From Pseudolactococcus chungangensis CAU 28 = DSM 22330 (GTDB lineage: Bacteria; Bacillota; Bacilli; Lactobacillales; Streptococcaceae): 64,000 bases of DNA. Positions 48,762 to 59,564 of the stretch are shown here, in pieces (the first letter of the stretch is position 1; each line of letters begins with the position of its first letter). Location: assembly GCF_002441885.1 (NCBI RefSeq), contig NZ_JXJT01000005.1:44532-108531 (forward strand). Reading direction: 5' to 3'. The position numbers and the translations under genes are program-made. The notes beneath the pieces were generated by a model, which was not told the origin of the DNA, searched no databases, and saw nothing but the letters and a program-made list of their open reading frames with translations.

Positions 48762-49299
48762 TTAAAAATTTTCCTAACCTTGTATGTAAAGCAATCGTAA
48801 TTGTACTTGTTACAATTGCTTTAATGATATCACCCGGTATATAGGTTAACTGTAAAAATAGCGATTTGCTTAATGGCATCTTTGTGACAAGTGTCAGACC
48901 AATTGCGCCCATGCCATCAATGAAAAGCACACCAAAAACTAAGGTGATGAGCAGTACATTGAAAAAATTAAAAAGATTGAATTGTTTTAGTTTTGAAACG
49001 CCAAAACCGATTAGTCCTGCGCCAACAGGATAAGCCCACAAATAACCAGCAGTTGCACCAAAAAAACGTGCGAATCCACCAGAACCACCAGTTAAAACAG
49101 GTAAACCAAGCATGGCGAGTAGTAAAAGCAGTGCAACTGTTATAAAACCTTTACGACCACCAAGTAAAGCACCCGCTAGCATGATGCCAAGATTTTGAAT
49201 GGTTATCGGAACGAGAGGTAGTGGAATAATAGGAATATAAGCCATGATAATGAGAGCAGCCAAGACAATGGCTGATAGTGTAAGGTGACGTGTTTTCAT
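48754..49299 (-). CDS. bioY: Biotin transporter substrate-binding component BioY
   Basis: 181 residues, S-component of an ECF transporter. About six TM helices. BioY signatures: IPLPLVPITIQNLGIMLAGALLG and the Gly-rich PVLTGGSGGFARFFGATAGYLWAYP. Strong RBS TAGGAGG. Its promoter region carries a BirA operator. It needs the shared EcfAA'T module encoded elsewhere. Confidence 0.95.
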   Translation of the reverse strand: MKTRHLTLSAIVLAALIIMAYIPIIPLPLVPITIQNLGIMLAGALLGGRKGFITVALLLLLAMLGLPVLTGGSGGFARFFGATAGYLWAYPVGAGLIGFGVSKLKQFNLFNFFNVLLITLVFGVLFIDGMGAIGLTLVTKMPLSKSLFLQLTYIPGDIIKAIVTSTITIALHTRLGKFLNA

Positions 49300-49311
49300 A
49301 AACCCTCCTAA

Positions 49312-49343
49312 TTGTAAACCTATATTTATATTATGGTATACTA
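49312..49343. promoter_or_regulatory. BirA operator upstream of bioY
   Basis: TTGTAAACC (49312-49320), 14 bp, GGTATACTA (49335-49343). Left half matches the BirA half-site fully, the right half with one change in the core. It lies directly upstream of the bioY RBS. Confidence 0.75.
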
Positions 49344-49616
49344 TTTTAGTATAGAGAATAATTTAGTCGATGTCAAGTGTCAATTAGCAGACAAGATAAG
49401 GATAATATCTAAAATTTAAGGTCGATAAAACTTATGTAGTTGATTTCACAATTAGAAAATTTACAATTTTAGAAATATTAGACAGGATATTTTCTGTTAT
49501 AATATTTTTTATGAAAAAATGGATAAAAAATTTATCCTCGATGGACATATTAATATCGATTGTTCTAGGAGTATATGCATTGTCTTAGGCGTATCATTGT
49601 GAGTAATAAATAATAT
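49344..49616. other. Intergenic stretch without a supported gene
   Basis: AT-rich. It contains a 25-codon frame from ATG 49511 (MKKWIKNLSSMDILISIVLG) that stops early and has no clear RBS; it may be the remnant of a membrane-protein N-terminus. No strong structure is seen. Confidence 0.4.
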
Positions 49617-49645
49617 TTGACAATGCAGATTATTTATTATATACT
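49617..49645 (+). promoter_or_regulatory. Promoter of the riboflavin operon
   Basis: TTGACA (49617-49622), 17-bp spacer, TATACT (49640-49645), about 27 nt before the FMN riboswitch. Confidence 0.9.
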
Positions 49646-49671
49646 TTGCTGGTAATCATAAAATTAAATAA

Positions 49672-49777
49672 TATCTTCAGGGCAGGGTGAAATTCCCTAC
49701 CGGTGGTATAGCCCACGAGCCGCAAGGTTGATTCGGTTAAATTCCGAAGCCGACAGTATAGTCTGGATGAAAGAAGA
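49672..49777 (+). ncRNA. FMN riboswitch (RFN element)
   Basis: The conserved RFN segments are present in order: TATCTTCAGGGCAGGGTGAA, AATTCCCTACCGGTGGTAT, AGCCCACGAGCC, a variable arm, GATTCGGTTAAATTCCGAAG, CCGACAGTATAGTCTGGATG and AAAGAAGAT. The variable part fits the standard secondary structure. It senses FMN and should switch off ribDEAH expression. Confidence 0.96.
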
Positions 49778-49950
49778 TGAAATACTCAATTAAAGTGTTT
49801 TCGTTGTACATTGCTCTGGAATGATTTTTTGTCATTTCAGTTTTTTTTATATTTCTAAAACTCCCTAATTAAGGGCAGGATGGTCTGTTGAAAAGGGACT
49901 TTTGGAGAGTGAAAAGGCAGTTGCTTCTCGAATTTTAACCTTTTATGTAT

Positions 49951-49988
49951 CAAAAGCCCTGATAATGTTAATTGTTAGGGCTTTTGTT
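49951..49988 (+). terminator. Riboswitch-controlled terminator in the rib leader
   Basis: CAAAAGCCCT ... AGGGCTTTTGTT stem. An upstream AAGGGC (49871-49876) can pair with GCCCT and so act as anti-terminator. In addition, AAAAAGGAGGCTTTTT (about 49998-50013) can form a small hairpin with the ribD RBS in its loop. Confidence 0.7.
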
Positions 49989-50011
49989 GATGCCCTTAAA
50001 AAGGAGGCTTT

Positions 50012-51115
50012 TTGACAGATAGAGACTATATGCGCTTGGCGCTTGATTTAGCCGAACTCGGTTGCGGATGGGTCAACCCTAATCCCATGGTTGGCGCTAT
50101 AATCGTTAAAGAGAATCGAATCATTGGGACAGGCTACCATCATCGTTATGGCGAAAATCATGCGGAGCGAGATGCCATCGCCAATTGTTCCGAATCCCCG
50201 GAGGGGGCAACGATTTATGTAACACTGACACCTTGTTGCCATCAAGGTAAGACTCCAGCCTGTACTGATGCGATTATTAAAAATGGTATTTCTCGTGTCG
50301 TTATTGGATCGGCAGATCCTAATATTCTTGTAGGAGATAAAAGTCTTTCTATTTTACGACAACATGACATTATTGTCGAAACGGGTGTCCTAAAAAGCGA
50401 ATGTGATGCATTAAATCCTGTATTTTTTCACTACATTCAAACAAAAAAACCTTATGTGATCATGAAATATGCGATGACCTTAGACGGTAAAATTGCGACT
50501 GTGACAGGCGCTTCCAAATGGATTACGGGTAAGCTATCTCGGACGCGTGTCCATCAAGATCGCCACCGTTATGCTGCGATTATGGTTGGTGTCGGAACGG
50601 TTTTGTCAGATGACCCTTCCTTGACTTGTCGCATTCCGAACGGTCATAACCCGATTCGGATTATTTGTGACACCACACTGAAAACTCCTCTGACAGCTCA
50701 GGTTGTCCAGACAGCCAAAACAGTACCGACGATTATTGCCACCAGTTCAGATGATGCTGCTAGAATTGCGGCTTTTGAACAGGCAGGATGTGATATTTTA
50801 ATTGTTCCTAAATACCAACACCATGTGGACTTGCAAGTACTGATGACCTTGCTAGGAGAGAGAAATATCGATAGTCTCTTGATTGAAGGAGGACAAACCC
50901 TGAATTGGTCAGCGCTTGAATCAAGAATTGTGCATCGGATCCAAACTTATATTGCTCCTAAATTATTTGGTGGAGAGACTGCTAAATCACCAATCGGTGG
51001 ACGAGGTATCAGGGAGCCGTCAGATGCTTATCAAATTTCTCCACCGAAAATCACAGTTTTAGGTGATGATATTTTATTAGAAAGTGAGGTGTTAGATGTT
51101 CACAGGCATTATTGA
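50012..51115 (+). CDS. ribD: Bifunctional riboflavin deaminase/reductase RibD
   Basis: 367 residues from TTG 50012 (AGGAGG 4 nt upstream). The N-terminal deaminase has HAERDA and PCCHQGKTPAC zinc motifs and WVNPNPMVGAIIV. The C-terminal reductase has KYAMTLDGKIATVTGASKWITG and LLIEGGQTL. The order deaminase-reductase is standard. Overlaps ribE by 20 nt. Confidence 0.95.
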   Translation: MTDRDYMRLALDLAELGCGWVNPNPMVGAIIVKENRIIGTGYHHRYGENHAERDAIANCSESPEGATIYVTLTPCCHQGKTPACTDAIIKNGISRVVIGSADPNILVGDKSLSILRQHDIIVETGVLKSECDALNPVFFHYIQTKKPYVIMKYAMTLDGKIATVTGASKWITGKLSRTRVHQDRHRYAAIMVGVGTVLSDDPSLTCRIPNGHNPIRIICDTTLKTPLTAQVVQTAKTVPTIIATSSDDAARIAAFEQAGCDILIVPKYQHHVDLQVLMTLLGERNIDSLLIEGGQTLNWSALESRIVHRIQTYIAPKLFGGETAKSPIGGRGIREPSDAYQISPPKITVLGDDILLESEVLDVHRHY

Positions 51116-51695
51116 GGAAGTCGGAAAGATTCGGCAAATTAAAAAAGGAATGAATTCAGCTGTTGTAACGATTGGTGCTCAAAAAGTCCTGATAGATGTT
51201 CAGATAGGTGACAGCATTGCAGTCAACGGAATTTGTTTGACTGTCACATCATACACGAAAAAAGACTTTACGGCAGATGTGATGCATGAAAGTTTACGAC
51301 GGTCATCTCTTTTCCAGGCGAAAATTGGCAGTCATGTTAATTTAGAGCGTGCCATGCCAGCCAATGGTCGATTTGGCGGTCATATTGTGAGTGGTCATGT
51401 TGATGGTACAGGTGTTATCCAGTCAATTGTTCGCGACGCTAATGCCATCTGGTACAAAATACGTGCATCGGCTGATATTTTGTATTATATTGTTGAAAAA
51501 GGATCGATTACGATTGATGGTATTAGCCTGACAGTTACGAGAGTTGAGAAAGAATATTTCAGCGTATCAATCATTCCCCATACACTGGGAGAAACCAATC
51601 TGATTGATAAAAGAATAGGTGACATGGTCAATTTGGAAAATGATTGTGTTGGTAAATATATCGAAAAATTTGTAGTTGGGAGACAGAATGAGTGA
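51096..51695 (+). CDS. ribE: Riboflavin synthase subunit alpha
   Basis: 199 residues with two lumazine-binding barrels: [15 protein letters not shown] and [12 protein letters not shown] as the paired starts, and CLTV/SLTV repeats ([24 protein letters not shown]). Dismutates 6,7-dimethyl-8-ribityllumazine to riboflavin. Some annotators use ribC or ribB for this gene. Confidence 0.94.
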   Translation: MFTGIIEEVGKIRQIKKGMNSAVVTIGAQKVLIDVQIGDSIAVNGICLTVTSYTKKDFTADVMHESLRRSSLFQAKIGSHVNLERAMPANGRFGGHIVSGHVDGTGVIQSIVRDANAIWYKIRASADILYYIVEKGSITIDGISLTVTRVEKEYFSVSIIPHTLGETNLIDKRIGDMVNLENDCVGKYIEKFVVGRQNE

Positions 51696-52887
51696 ATTTA
51701 GTACAATAGAACAGGCCTTAGAAGATTTGCGTCAAGGTAAGGTCATTCTTGTCACAGATGATGAAGACCGCGAGAATGAAGGTGACTTTATCTGTGCAGG
51801 TGAGTTTGCATCGGCTGAGAATATCAACTTCATGGCAACGTATGGTAAAGGTTTAATATGCATGCCAATTTCGGAAAAAATTGCGAAAAGGCTGGATTTA
51901 CCACAAATGGTAACCGATAATCAGGATAATCATGAGACCGCTTTTACCGTTTCCATTGATCATATCACGACAACAACAGGAATTTCAGCCATTGAACGTG
52001 GCATAACAGCCCGTGCTTGCGCGAGTTTAGAGACCAAATCTAGCGATTTTCGCCGACCTGGTCATCTCTTTCCTTTAACCGCTAAAAATGGTGGTGTTCT
52101 CGTCAGAAATGGTCATACCGAGGCGACCGTCGATTTGATGAAACTTGCAGGGCTAGCTGAAGTCGGCCTATGTTGTGAAATTATGCGAGAAGATGGTACG
52201 ATGATGCGTCTTCCTGAACTGATGATATTTGCTGAAAAACATGGTATGTCGATAATTACGATTCAGTCATTGCAAGTTTATTGTAAGCAACACGAACAGA
52301 TTATGAAGCAGGCGACAAAGACGAAATTACCAACAAAATATGGCGATTTCACCTCCTATGGTTATGTCAATGAAATCAATGGTGAACATCACGTTGCTTT
52401 AGTTAAAGGGGATATTGGCGATGGTTTAGATATTTTATGCCGTGTCCATTCGGAATGTTTAACTGGAGACGTCTTCGGATCAGAACGCTGTGATTGTGGT
52501 CAACAATTAGAGGCGGCACTGACGCAAATTGAGCAAGAAGGTCGCGGTATTCTACTTTATATGCGTCAAGAAGGTCGTGGCATTGGATTAATCAATAAAC
52601 TTCGTGCCTATGAGTTGCAGGAACAAGGTTTAGACACCTTAGAAGCTAATCTAGCTCTAGGCTTTGCTGGTGATGAACGAGAGTATTATGAGGGGGTTCA
52701 GATTTTGAAAGATTTGGGTGCAACAAGTCTACGTTTGCTGACCAATAACCCTGATAAGGTCCATCAGTTAGAGGCGTTTGGTATGACAATCACTGAACGT
52801 GTACCTATCCAGATGCCTGAGACAGCACACGATTTAGGCTACTTACAGACCAAACAACATAAGATGGGACATTTACTGGATTATTGA
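51688..52887 (+). CDS. ribBA: Bifunctional DHBP synthase / GTP cyclohydrolase II
   Basis: 399 residues from ATG 51688 (GGGAG 5 nt upstream), overlapping ribE by 8 nt. N-terminal 3,4-dihydroxy-2-butanone-4-phosphate synthase ([25 protein letters not shown]). C-terminal GTP cyclohydrolase II with zinc cysteines in [18 protein letters not shown] and RQEGRGIGL. Supplies both riboflavin precursors. Confidence 0.95.
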   Translation: MSEFSTIEQALEDLRQGKVILVTDDEDRENEGDFICAGEFASAENINFMATYGKGLICMPISEKIAKRLDLPQMVTDNQDNHETAFTVSIDHITTTTGISAIERGITARACASLETKSSDFRRPGHLFPLTAKNGGVLVRNGHTEATVDLMKLAGLAEVGLCCEIMREDGTMMRLPELMIFAEKHGMSIITIQSLQVYCKQHEQIMKQATKTKLPTKYGDFTSYGYVNEINGEHHVALVKGDIGDGLDILCRVHSECLTGDVFGSERCDCGQQLEAALTQIEQEGRGILLYMRQEGRGIGLINKLRAYELQEQGLDTLEANLALGFAGDEREYYEGVQILKDLGATSLRLLTNNPDKVHQLEAFGMTITERVPIQMPETAHDLGYLQTKQHKMGHLLDY

Positions 52888-52947
52888 TTATGAATGAGTT
52901 AATCAAGTATACAAGGTAAACGAATATAAAATGAAAGAGGAAAAAAG

Positions 52948-53412
52948 ATGACAAAATTTGAAGGAAAATTTGCTGTAAAAGAAGTTAAGATTGCGATTGT
53001 TGTCGCGCGTTTCAACGATTTTATCACCTCAAAATTATTAGAAGGCGCTTTAGATGCCTTGAGACGCCATGAGGTGACCGAAGATGCTATAGATATCGCA
53101 TGGGTACCAGGTGCATTTGAAATCCCACTAATCGCTGCAAAACTTGCTAAAACAAATCAGTATGATGCCATTATCTGTCTCGGAGCTGTCATTCGCGGCG
53201 GAACGACACATTATGACTACGTTTGTAGTGAAGTTTCAAAAGGCATAGCGCATGTTTCATTGACGTATGATTTACCTGTCATGTTTGGTGTGCTTACAAC
53301 AGAAAACATTGAACAAGCCATTGAACGTGCTGGTTCAAAAGCTGGTAATAAAGGTTTTGATGCGGCAATAGGTGCAATTGAAATGATTAGCTTATCTCAA
53401 AACATAGGTTAG
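52948..53412 (+). CDS. ribH: 6,7-dimethyl-8-ribityllumazine synthase
   Basis: 154 residues, full length. [30 protein letters not shown] and [15 protein letters not shown] with the catalytic His. RBS AAAGAGG. Last gene of the rib operon; I see no clear terminator after it. Confidence 0.95.
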   Translation: MTKFEGKFAVKEVKIAIVVARFNDFITSKLLEGALDALRRHEVTEDAIDIAWVPGAFEIPLIAAKLAKTNQYDAIICLGAVIRGGTTHYDYVCSEVSKGIAHVSLTYDLPVMFGVLTTENIEQAIERAGSKAGNKGFDAAIGAIEMISLSQNIG

Positions 53413-53473
53413 TTAAATCGTGTTTGATGTTGCAAGCCCCCAATATCCGTACCTAGCAATCCAACAATAAATT

Positions 53474-53482
53474 TGCTATACT
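53474..53482 (+). promoter_or_regulatory. Extended -10 promoter of mnmA
   Basis: TGCTATACT (TGnTATACT) about 70 nt upstream of the mnmA start. Confidence 0.6.
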
Positions 53483-53496
53483 GGAATAGTTAATGA

Positions 53497-54675
<1,179 letters not shown>

Positions 54676-54683
54676 ATATTAAA

Positions 54684-54719
54684 GAAAATCGTTTGGGAGA
54701 ACTATCCCAGACGATTTTT
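54684..54719 (+). terminator. Terminator of mnmA
   Basis: AAAATCGTTTGGG ... CCCAGACGATTTTT, long stem with a T run. Confidence 0.9.
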
Positions 54720-54871
54720 GGCATCAAAAAGACAGGGGCAAAAGTCCTCAGATTAAGAAAAAGTTTAATGTTTGGGCTATTTAAATTTAACAGTGCAATG
54801 ATTATAGCAACGTAGATGATAGTTGTGCTAATGAATGCTCCTGATTTTATCTACTCCTGACTATACTTTTC

Positions 54872-54880
54872 TGGTATAAT
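54872..54880 (+). promoter_or_regulatory. Extended -10 abutting the DUF1456 gene
   Basis: TGGTATAAT ends 7 nt before ATG 54888. The AAAGG between them is too close to the ATG for a normal RBS, so the transcript may be leaderless. Confidence 0.6.
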
Positions 54881-54887
54881 CAAAGGT

Positions 54888-55382
54888 ATGAATAATAACG
54901 ATATTTTAATCCGTCTGCGCTACACGTTTGACATTAAAGATAGTGACATGCTCGATATTTTTGACTTGGGTGGGGTGACACTTACCCTAGAAGAGCTCCG
55001 TGTCATCTTAAAAAAACAAGAACCTGATACGGATCGTGATCAAGCTTTATCTCGCGAGAATTTGGAACGTTTCTTAAATGGCTTCATCATTAGCCAAAGG
55101 GGTGTGAAACGTGACAAAGCGGGTCATGAAGTACCTGCATCTTTCGATATGGCGAGCGATGCGCTGATTAATAATGTGACAATTAAAAAGATTAAGATTG
55201 CGATGACTTATACGACAGATCATCTTCAGGATTTTCTGGCGCAGTCGGGTAAAACGGTATCGACGAGCGAGTTGTCGGCGATTTTGCGCAATAAAAATCA
55301 TCGTAATTACAAGCCTGCTGGGGATCAAATTTTGCGTAATATGCTGAAAGGTATGGCCTTGGATTATCGGGGCAAATCTTGA
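54888..55382 (+). CDS. DUF1456 family protein (YehS-like)
   Basis: 164 residues built from two repeats of the DUF1456 unit: NNDILIRLRYTFDIKDSDML with DLGGVTLTLEELRVILKK, and NNVTIKKIKIAMTYTTDHLQ with KTVSTSELSAILRNKNHRNY. Function of the family is unknown. Soluble, single gene, downstream of an extended -10 promoter. Confidence 0.9.
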   Translation: MNNNDILIRLRYTFDIKDSDMLDIFDLGGVTLTLEELRVILKKQEPDTDRDQALSRENLERFLNGFIISQRGVKRDKAGHEVPASFDMASDALINNVTIKKIKIAMTYTTDHLQDFLAQSGKTVSTSELSAILRNKNHRNYKPAGDQILRNMLKGMALDYRGKS

Positions 55383-55396
55383 GTTGAGTAAAAATC

Positions 55397-55425
55397 TTGA
55401 CCGACTAGGACAATTTTGCTAAAAT
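55397..55425 (+). promoter_or_regulatory. Promoter upstream of mnmG leader
   Basis: TTGACC (55397-55402), 17-bp spacer, TAAAAT (55420-55425) preceded by TGC (extended). Confidence 0.8.
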
Positions 55426-55450
55426 ATAAGTATCAATAATTCAAGGTAGT

Positions 55451-55499
55451 CAAGTACCGAGAAGAATAGCGGAGCTATTTTTCGTGTACTTGGCTTTTT
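55451..55499 (+). terminator. Terminator-like hairpin in the mnmG leader (possible attenuator)
   Basis: CAAGTAC (55451-55457) pairs with GTACTTG (55486-55492), with an inner AATAGC/GCTATT stem, followed by GCTTTTT. It lies between the promoter and the mnmG RBS, so most transcripts would have to read through it. Confidence 0.7.
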
Positions 55500-55525
55500 G
55501 GTTTGAAAATAAAAAAGAGGTAATC

Positions 55526-57397
55526 ATGCAATTTCAAGAAAATTTTGATGTGATCGTCGTGGGCGCCGGTCATGCAGGCAGTGAGGCGGCACTTGCCGCA
55601 GCACGTATGGGCAGTAAGACGTTGCTCGTCACGATTAACTTAAATATGGTCGCATTTATGCCGTGTAATCCGTCTGTCGGCGGTTCAGCTAAGGGCATCG
55701 TCGTTCGTGAAATCGACGCGCTTGGTGGTGAGATGGGGCGCAACATTGATAAGACTTATATCCAAATGAAGATGCTCAATACAGGTAAAGGGCCTGCGGT
55801 TCGGGCGCTTCGCGCACAGGCGGATAAGGATTTATATGCGCGTGAAATGAAAAAGACGATCGAGCAGACGGAAAATCTGACTTTGCGTCAAGCTATAGTG
55901 GATGAGATTCTCGTAGAAGACGGTCATATTACAGGCATTAAGACGTCAACAGGTACAATCTATACGGCAAAATCAGTTGTCATTACAACTGGGACAGCAC
56001 TTCGTGGCGAAATTATTATCGGAGAGCTCAAGTATTCGTCAGGTCCAAATAACTCATTAGCCTCTATTGGTCTTGCTGATAACTTACGTGACTTGGGCTT
56101 TGAGATTGGTCGTTTTAAAACGGGTACGCCACCGCGCGTGAAGTCTAGCACTATTGATTACAGCAAAACGGAGATTCAACCAGGAGATGAGAAGCCAAAT
56201 CACTTTAGTTTCTTATCAAAGGATGCGGATTATTTGGCCGATCAAATTCCCTGTTGGTTGACTTATACAAAAAATGCGACGCATATGATTATTCAAGAGA
56301 ATTTGCACCGTGCACCGATGTTTTCAGGGATGGTTAAGGGGGTTGGACCACGTTATTGTCCGTCGATTGAGGATAAAATTGTGCGTTTTGCTGACAAGCC
56401 ACGTCACCAATTGTTTTTAGAGCCTGAGGGCCGAGATACAGAAGAAGTTTACGTGCAAGGCTTGTCAACGTCAATGCCAGAAGATGTACAGTTTGAGATG
56501 TTACGTTCAATTCCTGGTTTGGAAAATGCTGAGATGATGCGTTCGGGCTATGCCATTGAGTATGATGTGGTTTTGCCGCATCAACTGCGTGCAACGCTTG
56601 AAACGAAATTGATTTCAGGTTTATTCACGGCGGGTCAAACCAATGGGACGTCGGGTTATGAAGAAGCAGCAGGTCAAGGTTTGATTGCCGGTATTAATGC
56701 CGCACTAAAAGCACAAGGTAAACCTGAGTTTATTTTGAAACGCTCAGATGCTTATATCGGTGTGATGATTGATGACTTAGTCACTAAAGGGACGATTGAA
56801 CCGTATCGTTTGTTGACAAGTCGTGCTGAGTACCGCTTGATTCTTCGCCATGATAATGCTGATATGCGGTTAACGCCACTTGGTCGCGAGATCGGCTTGG
56901 TCTCTGATTATCGTTGGCATACTTTTGAGATTAAAAAATATCAATATGAAAACGAACTATTACGCCTGCAAAAAAATAAACTCAAACCAATCGCTGAAAC
57001 CAATGCTAAGATTGAAACTTTAGGCTTCAAGCCATTGACAGATGCTTTAACAGCCGCTGAATTTATGCGCCGTCAAGAAATCACTTATGAGATTGCGACA
57101 TCCTTCATTGGACCAGCGCCAGAAGTCTTGGATTCGAAAATTATTGAATTAATTGAAACAGAGATCAAATATGAAGGCTATATCAAAAAAGCAACGGATC
57201 AAGTCGCTAAAATGCATCGTTTGGAAGCCAAACGCATTCCGAAAAATATAGACTGGGATGCCTTAGACAGTATCGCCACAGAGGCACGCCAAAAATTCAA
57301 GAAAATCAATCCAGAAACGATTGGTCAAGCCAGCCGTATCTCAGGAGTCAATCCTGCGGATATTAGTATTTTGATGATTTATTTGGAAGGGAAATAG
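55526..57397 (+). CDS. mnmG: tRNA uridine-5-carboxymethylaminomethyl(34) synthesis enzyme MnmG
   Basis: 623 residues from ATG 55526 (AAGAGG 5 nt upstream). FAD motif [49 protein letters not shown] and the C-terminal helical MnmE-binding domain ([12 protein letters not shown] at the end). Modifies U34 with MnmE. Also called gidA. Confidence 0.96.
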   Translation: MQFQENFDVIVVGAGHAGSEAALAAARMGSKTLLVTINLNMVAFMPCNPSVGGSAKGIVVREIDALGGEMGRNIDKTYIQMKMLNTGKGPAVRALRAQADKDLYAREMKKTIEQTENLTLRQAIVDEILVEDGHITGIKTSTGTIYTAKSVVITTGTALRGEIIIGELKYSSGPNNSLASIGLADNLRDLGFEIGRFKTGTPPRVKSSTIDYSKTEIQPGDEKPNHFSFLSKDADYLADQIPCWLTYTKNATHMIIQENLHRAPMFSGMVKGVGPRYCPSIEDKIVRFADKPRHQLFLEPEGRDTEEVYVQGLSTSMPEDVQFEMLRSIPGLENAEMMRSGYAIEYDVVLPHQLRATLETKLISGLFTAGQTNGTSGYEEAAGQGLIAGINAALKAQGKPEFILKRSDAYIGVMIDDLVTKGTIEPYRLLTSRAEYRLILRHDNADMRLTPLGREIGLVSDYRWHTFEIKKYQYENELLRLQKNKLKPIAETNAKIETLGFKPLTDALTAAEFMRRQEITYEIATSFIGPAPEVLDSKIIELIETEIKYEGYIKKATDQVAKMHRLEAKRIPKNIDWDALDSIATEARQKFKKINPETIGQASRISGVNPADISILMIYLEGK

Positions 57398-57401
57398 GAT
57401 T

Positions 57402-57427
57402 AGGCTCAGATTATCTGGGCCTTTTTC
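57402..57427 (+). terminator. Terminator of mnmG
   Basis: AGGCTCAGA ... TCTGGGCCT stem then TTTTTCT. Immediately followed by an extended -10 (TGGTATAAT, 57430-57438). Confidence 0.85.
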
Positions 57428-57720
57428 TGTGGTATAATAGGTGTAAAAGGTTTAATAGTCTGTGACTGACTAGGAAGTTATAAGAAAATGTAAGTATATT
57501 TTGATTGATAAAGACGAACACCTACTTACACTAAAATACACAAGTCAAATCGTAGAAACCATACCACTACCAAAGATAAAAGCTCCACCTTTGAGAAACT
57601 GATCATCTGAAATAGGACAATACATCCTGAAAGAATCAACCACAAAGACCAGAGAAAATTAATCCAGCAGGAATCAAATAACCAATAAGAAAATAAAATC
57701 ACTTCCAAAAGGGGTAAGAA
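57428..57720. other. Gap before tcpC remnant
   Basis: Begins with extended -10 TGGTATAAT (57430-57438). The plus strand has short Lys/Thr/Ser/Pro-rich open fragments without starts, possibly the worn 3' end of another mobile-element gene; I cannot assign it. Confidence 0.35.
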
Positions 57721-58325
57721 ATGAAGCTAAAACATCTCGCTATTTTTGGAGTGGTTTTCTCTTTTTTCTTTACTCTATTATTATTTATGATGATTGTATT
57801 TATGGATTCAGATGACTACCGACATGGCGCGTACTGATATTCTGACCAGTTCTATTGTGAGAAACTTACAGAACTGGAATGTGTTAGCAGAAAGCAATTC
57901 GGAATTTAAAGTACAGTTTTCTGTAGTACAGGATTTGACCGAGGGCGAAGTCAAAAAGACAGAGTTGTCTACTCACCATGTTGTGGTTTATGTCGACAAG
58001 AATGGTAATTTGGTTATTGTACAGAATGCAACTATGGATAACAAACCTGTTAGTTCTACCTATCTTCCAAAACAGAAAGAAAATGATGGTATGGTTGACT
58101 CAGTAATGACCGAAGAAATCAACGGTTTTTTTAAAATGTTCTTCAAACTCTATCCCAAAGTGATAGATAAAGAATTAGCATACTATATTAGCAATGATGC
58201 GCTACCAGGTAGCACCAAGGATTGTGTATTTACGGAGCTGGTAAATCCTATCTACACCATGAAAGATAACAAGGTTACAGTGGTTGTGACCGTAATACTT
58301 AGACCAAGAAACTAAAGTAACGTAG
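57721..58325 (+). pseudogene. Frameshifted remnant of a Tn916-type conjugation protein (TcpC/orf13-like)
   Basis: ATG 57721 (RBS AAGGGG) gives a TM N-terminus (MKLKHLAIFGVVFSFFFTLL) that runs out of frame near 57830. The main body continues in another frame (MARTDILTSSIVRNLQNWNV, STHHVVVYVDKNGNLVIVQN, EEINGFFKMFFKLYP, YTMKDNKVTVVVTV). A second shift near 58290 is visible because YLDQETKVT follows in a third frame. The wording resembles TcpC proteins of Tn916/Tn5801-type elements as I remember them. The central part and C-terminus are missing. Non-functional. Confidence 0.72.
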
Positions 58326-58380
58326 CTCTCCCAATATGAAATGGTATTGGAGAGAAATGAGAAATTATTAGATAAGTAGA

Positions 58381-58424
58381 AAAAACCGAAGCAAGGATTA
58401 AAGAATTCCTGTGCTTCGGTTTTT
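58381..58424. terminator. Strong bidirectional terminator
   Basis: AAAAACCGAAGCA pairs with TGCTTCGGTTTTT (13 bp), placed at the 3' end of the minus-strand oxidoreductase gene. Confidence 0.92.
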
Positions 58425-58429
58425 AACTA

Positions 58430-59425
58430 TTAATCAGTTAGTTTTACAATAGTTCGTCCTACATGGGTTCCTTTCTGTAATTCATTGAATACACTGGACA
58501 ATTGTTCTAACTTGATTTCATTTACTATAGTATTTTCAAATATATGCCATTCTTGGGAAAAGCGTTTCCAGATGAGATTGCGCTTTTCAATAGGGTAATT
58601 TACTGAATCTATCCCTAATAAATTTATACCACGTAAAATAAAAGGTAATACTGTGGAAGAGAAATTTATACCACCTACATTTCCACACATGGCTATACTA
58701 CCCCCATAGTGTATTTGAGGAATTAGTATTGTCAATAACTCTCCCCCGACTGTATCTAGCACAAAATGATACTTTTGTTTCATAAGAGGGCGCGTTTTTT
58801 CCGAAGTAATATCTTCAAGAGAAATAACATTACTTGCTCCTAAATTCATAATTTTCTGTTTGTATTCTTCTTTACGTGTCAAAGCAGTGATATTCCTATA
58901 TCCATTTTGGGCTAATAATTGAATTGCTAAACTTCCTACACCGCCAGTTGCGCCGGTTACTAGAATATTAGGAGAGCTTTGACTCGACATACCCATTTCC
59001 TCAAGAGATTCAATTGATATACCTGCTGTAAATCCTGCTGTTCCAATTATCATGGAGTCTTTTAAAGATAAATTTTCAGGAAGTTTTACAACCCACTTAG
59101 CTGGTACACATGCATATTCTGAAAAACCACCAGTATGAGTCATTCCTAAATCAAAACCTGTTACAATCACATGTTGCCCAACCATAAACTCATTTGATGA
59201 TGTAGAAACTATTACCCCACTCAAATCTATACCTGGTATCATTGGATATTTCCTTATCACTCCACCGTTCTTCATCACTGCTAAAGAGTCCTTATAATTA
59301 ACTGATGAATAAGCAACCTTTATTATCACCTCCCCATTTGAAAGTGCGCTAAGATTTATATCTTCTTTTGCATATGTTATAACTCCATCAATCTCTTTTA
59401 CGACTATTGCCTTAAATGCTTCCAT
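58430..59425 (-). CDS. MDR-type oxidoreductase (YhdH/acrylyl-CoA reductase AcuI-like)
   Basis: 331 residues from the ATG at 59425 (GGGAGG on the minus strand). MDR fold: FKAIVVKEIDG at the start, YSSVNYKDSLAVMKNGGVIRK, PGIDLSGVI, GFDLGMTHTGGFSEYA and the NADPH motif VTGATGGVGSLAIQLLA. No zinc-ligand pattern, as expected for the YhdH/AcuI group, which reduces acrylyl-CoA or related electrophiles. It is divergent from a dead Old Yellow Enzyme gene and near a MarR regulator; electrophile detoxification is inferred. Confidence 0.87.
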   Translation of the reverse strand: MEAFKAIVVKEIDGVITYAKEDINLSALSNGEVIIKVAYSSVNYKDSLAVMKNGGVIRKYPMIPGIDLSGVIVSTSSNEFMVGQHVIVTGFDLGMTHTGGFSEYACVPAKWVVKLPENLSLKDSMIIGTAGFTAGISIESLEEMGMSSQSSPNILVTGATGGVGSLAIQLLAQNGYRNITALTRKEEYKQKIMNLGASNVISLEDITSEKTRPLMKQKYHFVLDTVGGELLTILIPQIHYGGSIAMCGNVGGINFSSTVLPFILRGINLLGIDSVNYPIEKRNLIWKRFSQEWHIFENTIVNEIKLEQLSSVFNELQKGTHVGRTIVKLTD

Positions 59426-59440
59426 AATGTATCCTCCCTT

Positions 59441-59491
59441 TATTTCAATATGAAATACTTCTACCATAGAATTATTTTATATTGAAATATT
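59441..59491. promoter_or_regulatory. Operator-like inverted sequences between oxidoreductase and OYE remnant
   Basis: TATTTCAATATGAAATA (59441-59457) is a near-palindrome, and ATATTGAAATAT (59480-59491) repeats its core inverted. A plausible MarR-type binding region. Confidence 0.45.
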
Positions 59492-59564
59492 ATCAAATAA
59501 ATGATACAATGTCAACGTAAATCATTTTTTATTATAGAATATTGGAAAGATAAAAGTAATACAG

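Noticed and set aside
49511..49588. 25-codon ORF from ATG 49511
   Set aside because: No clear RBS, early stop; resembles at most the N-terminal scrap of a membrane protein.
57526..57708. 60-codon minus-strand hydrophobic frame
   Set aside because: Low-complexity antisense of AT-rich DNA, no RBS; likely chance.
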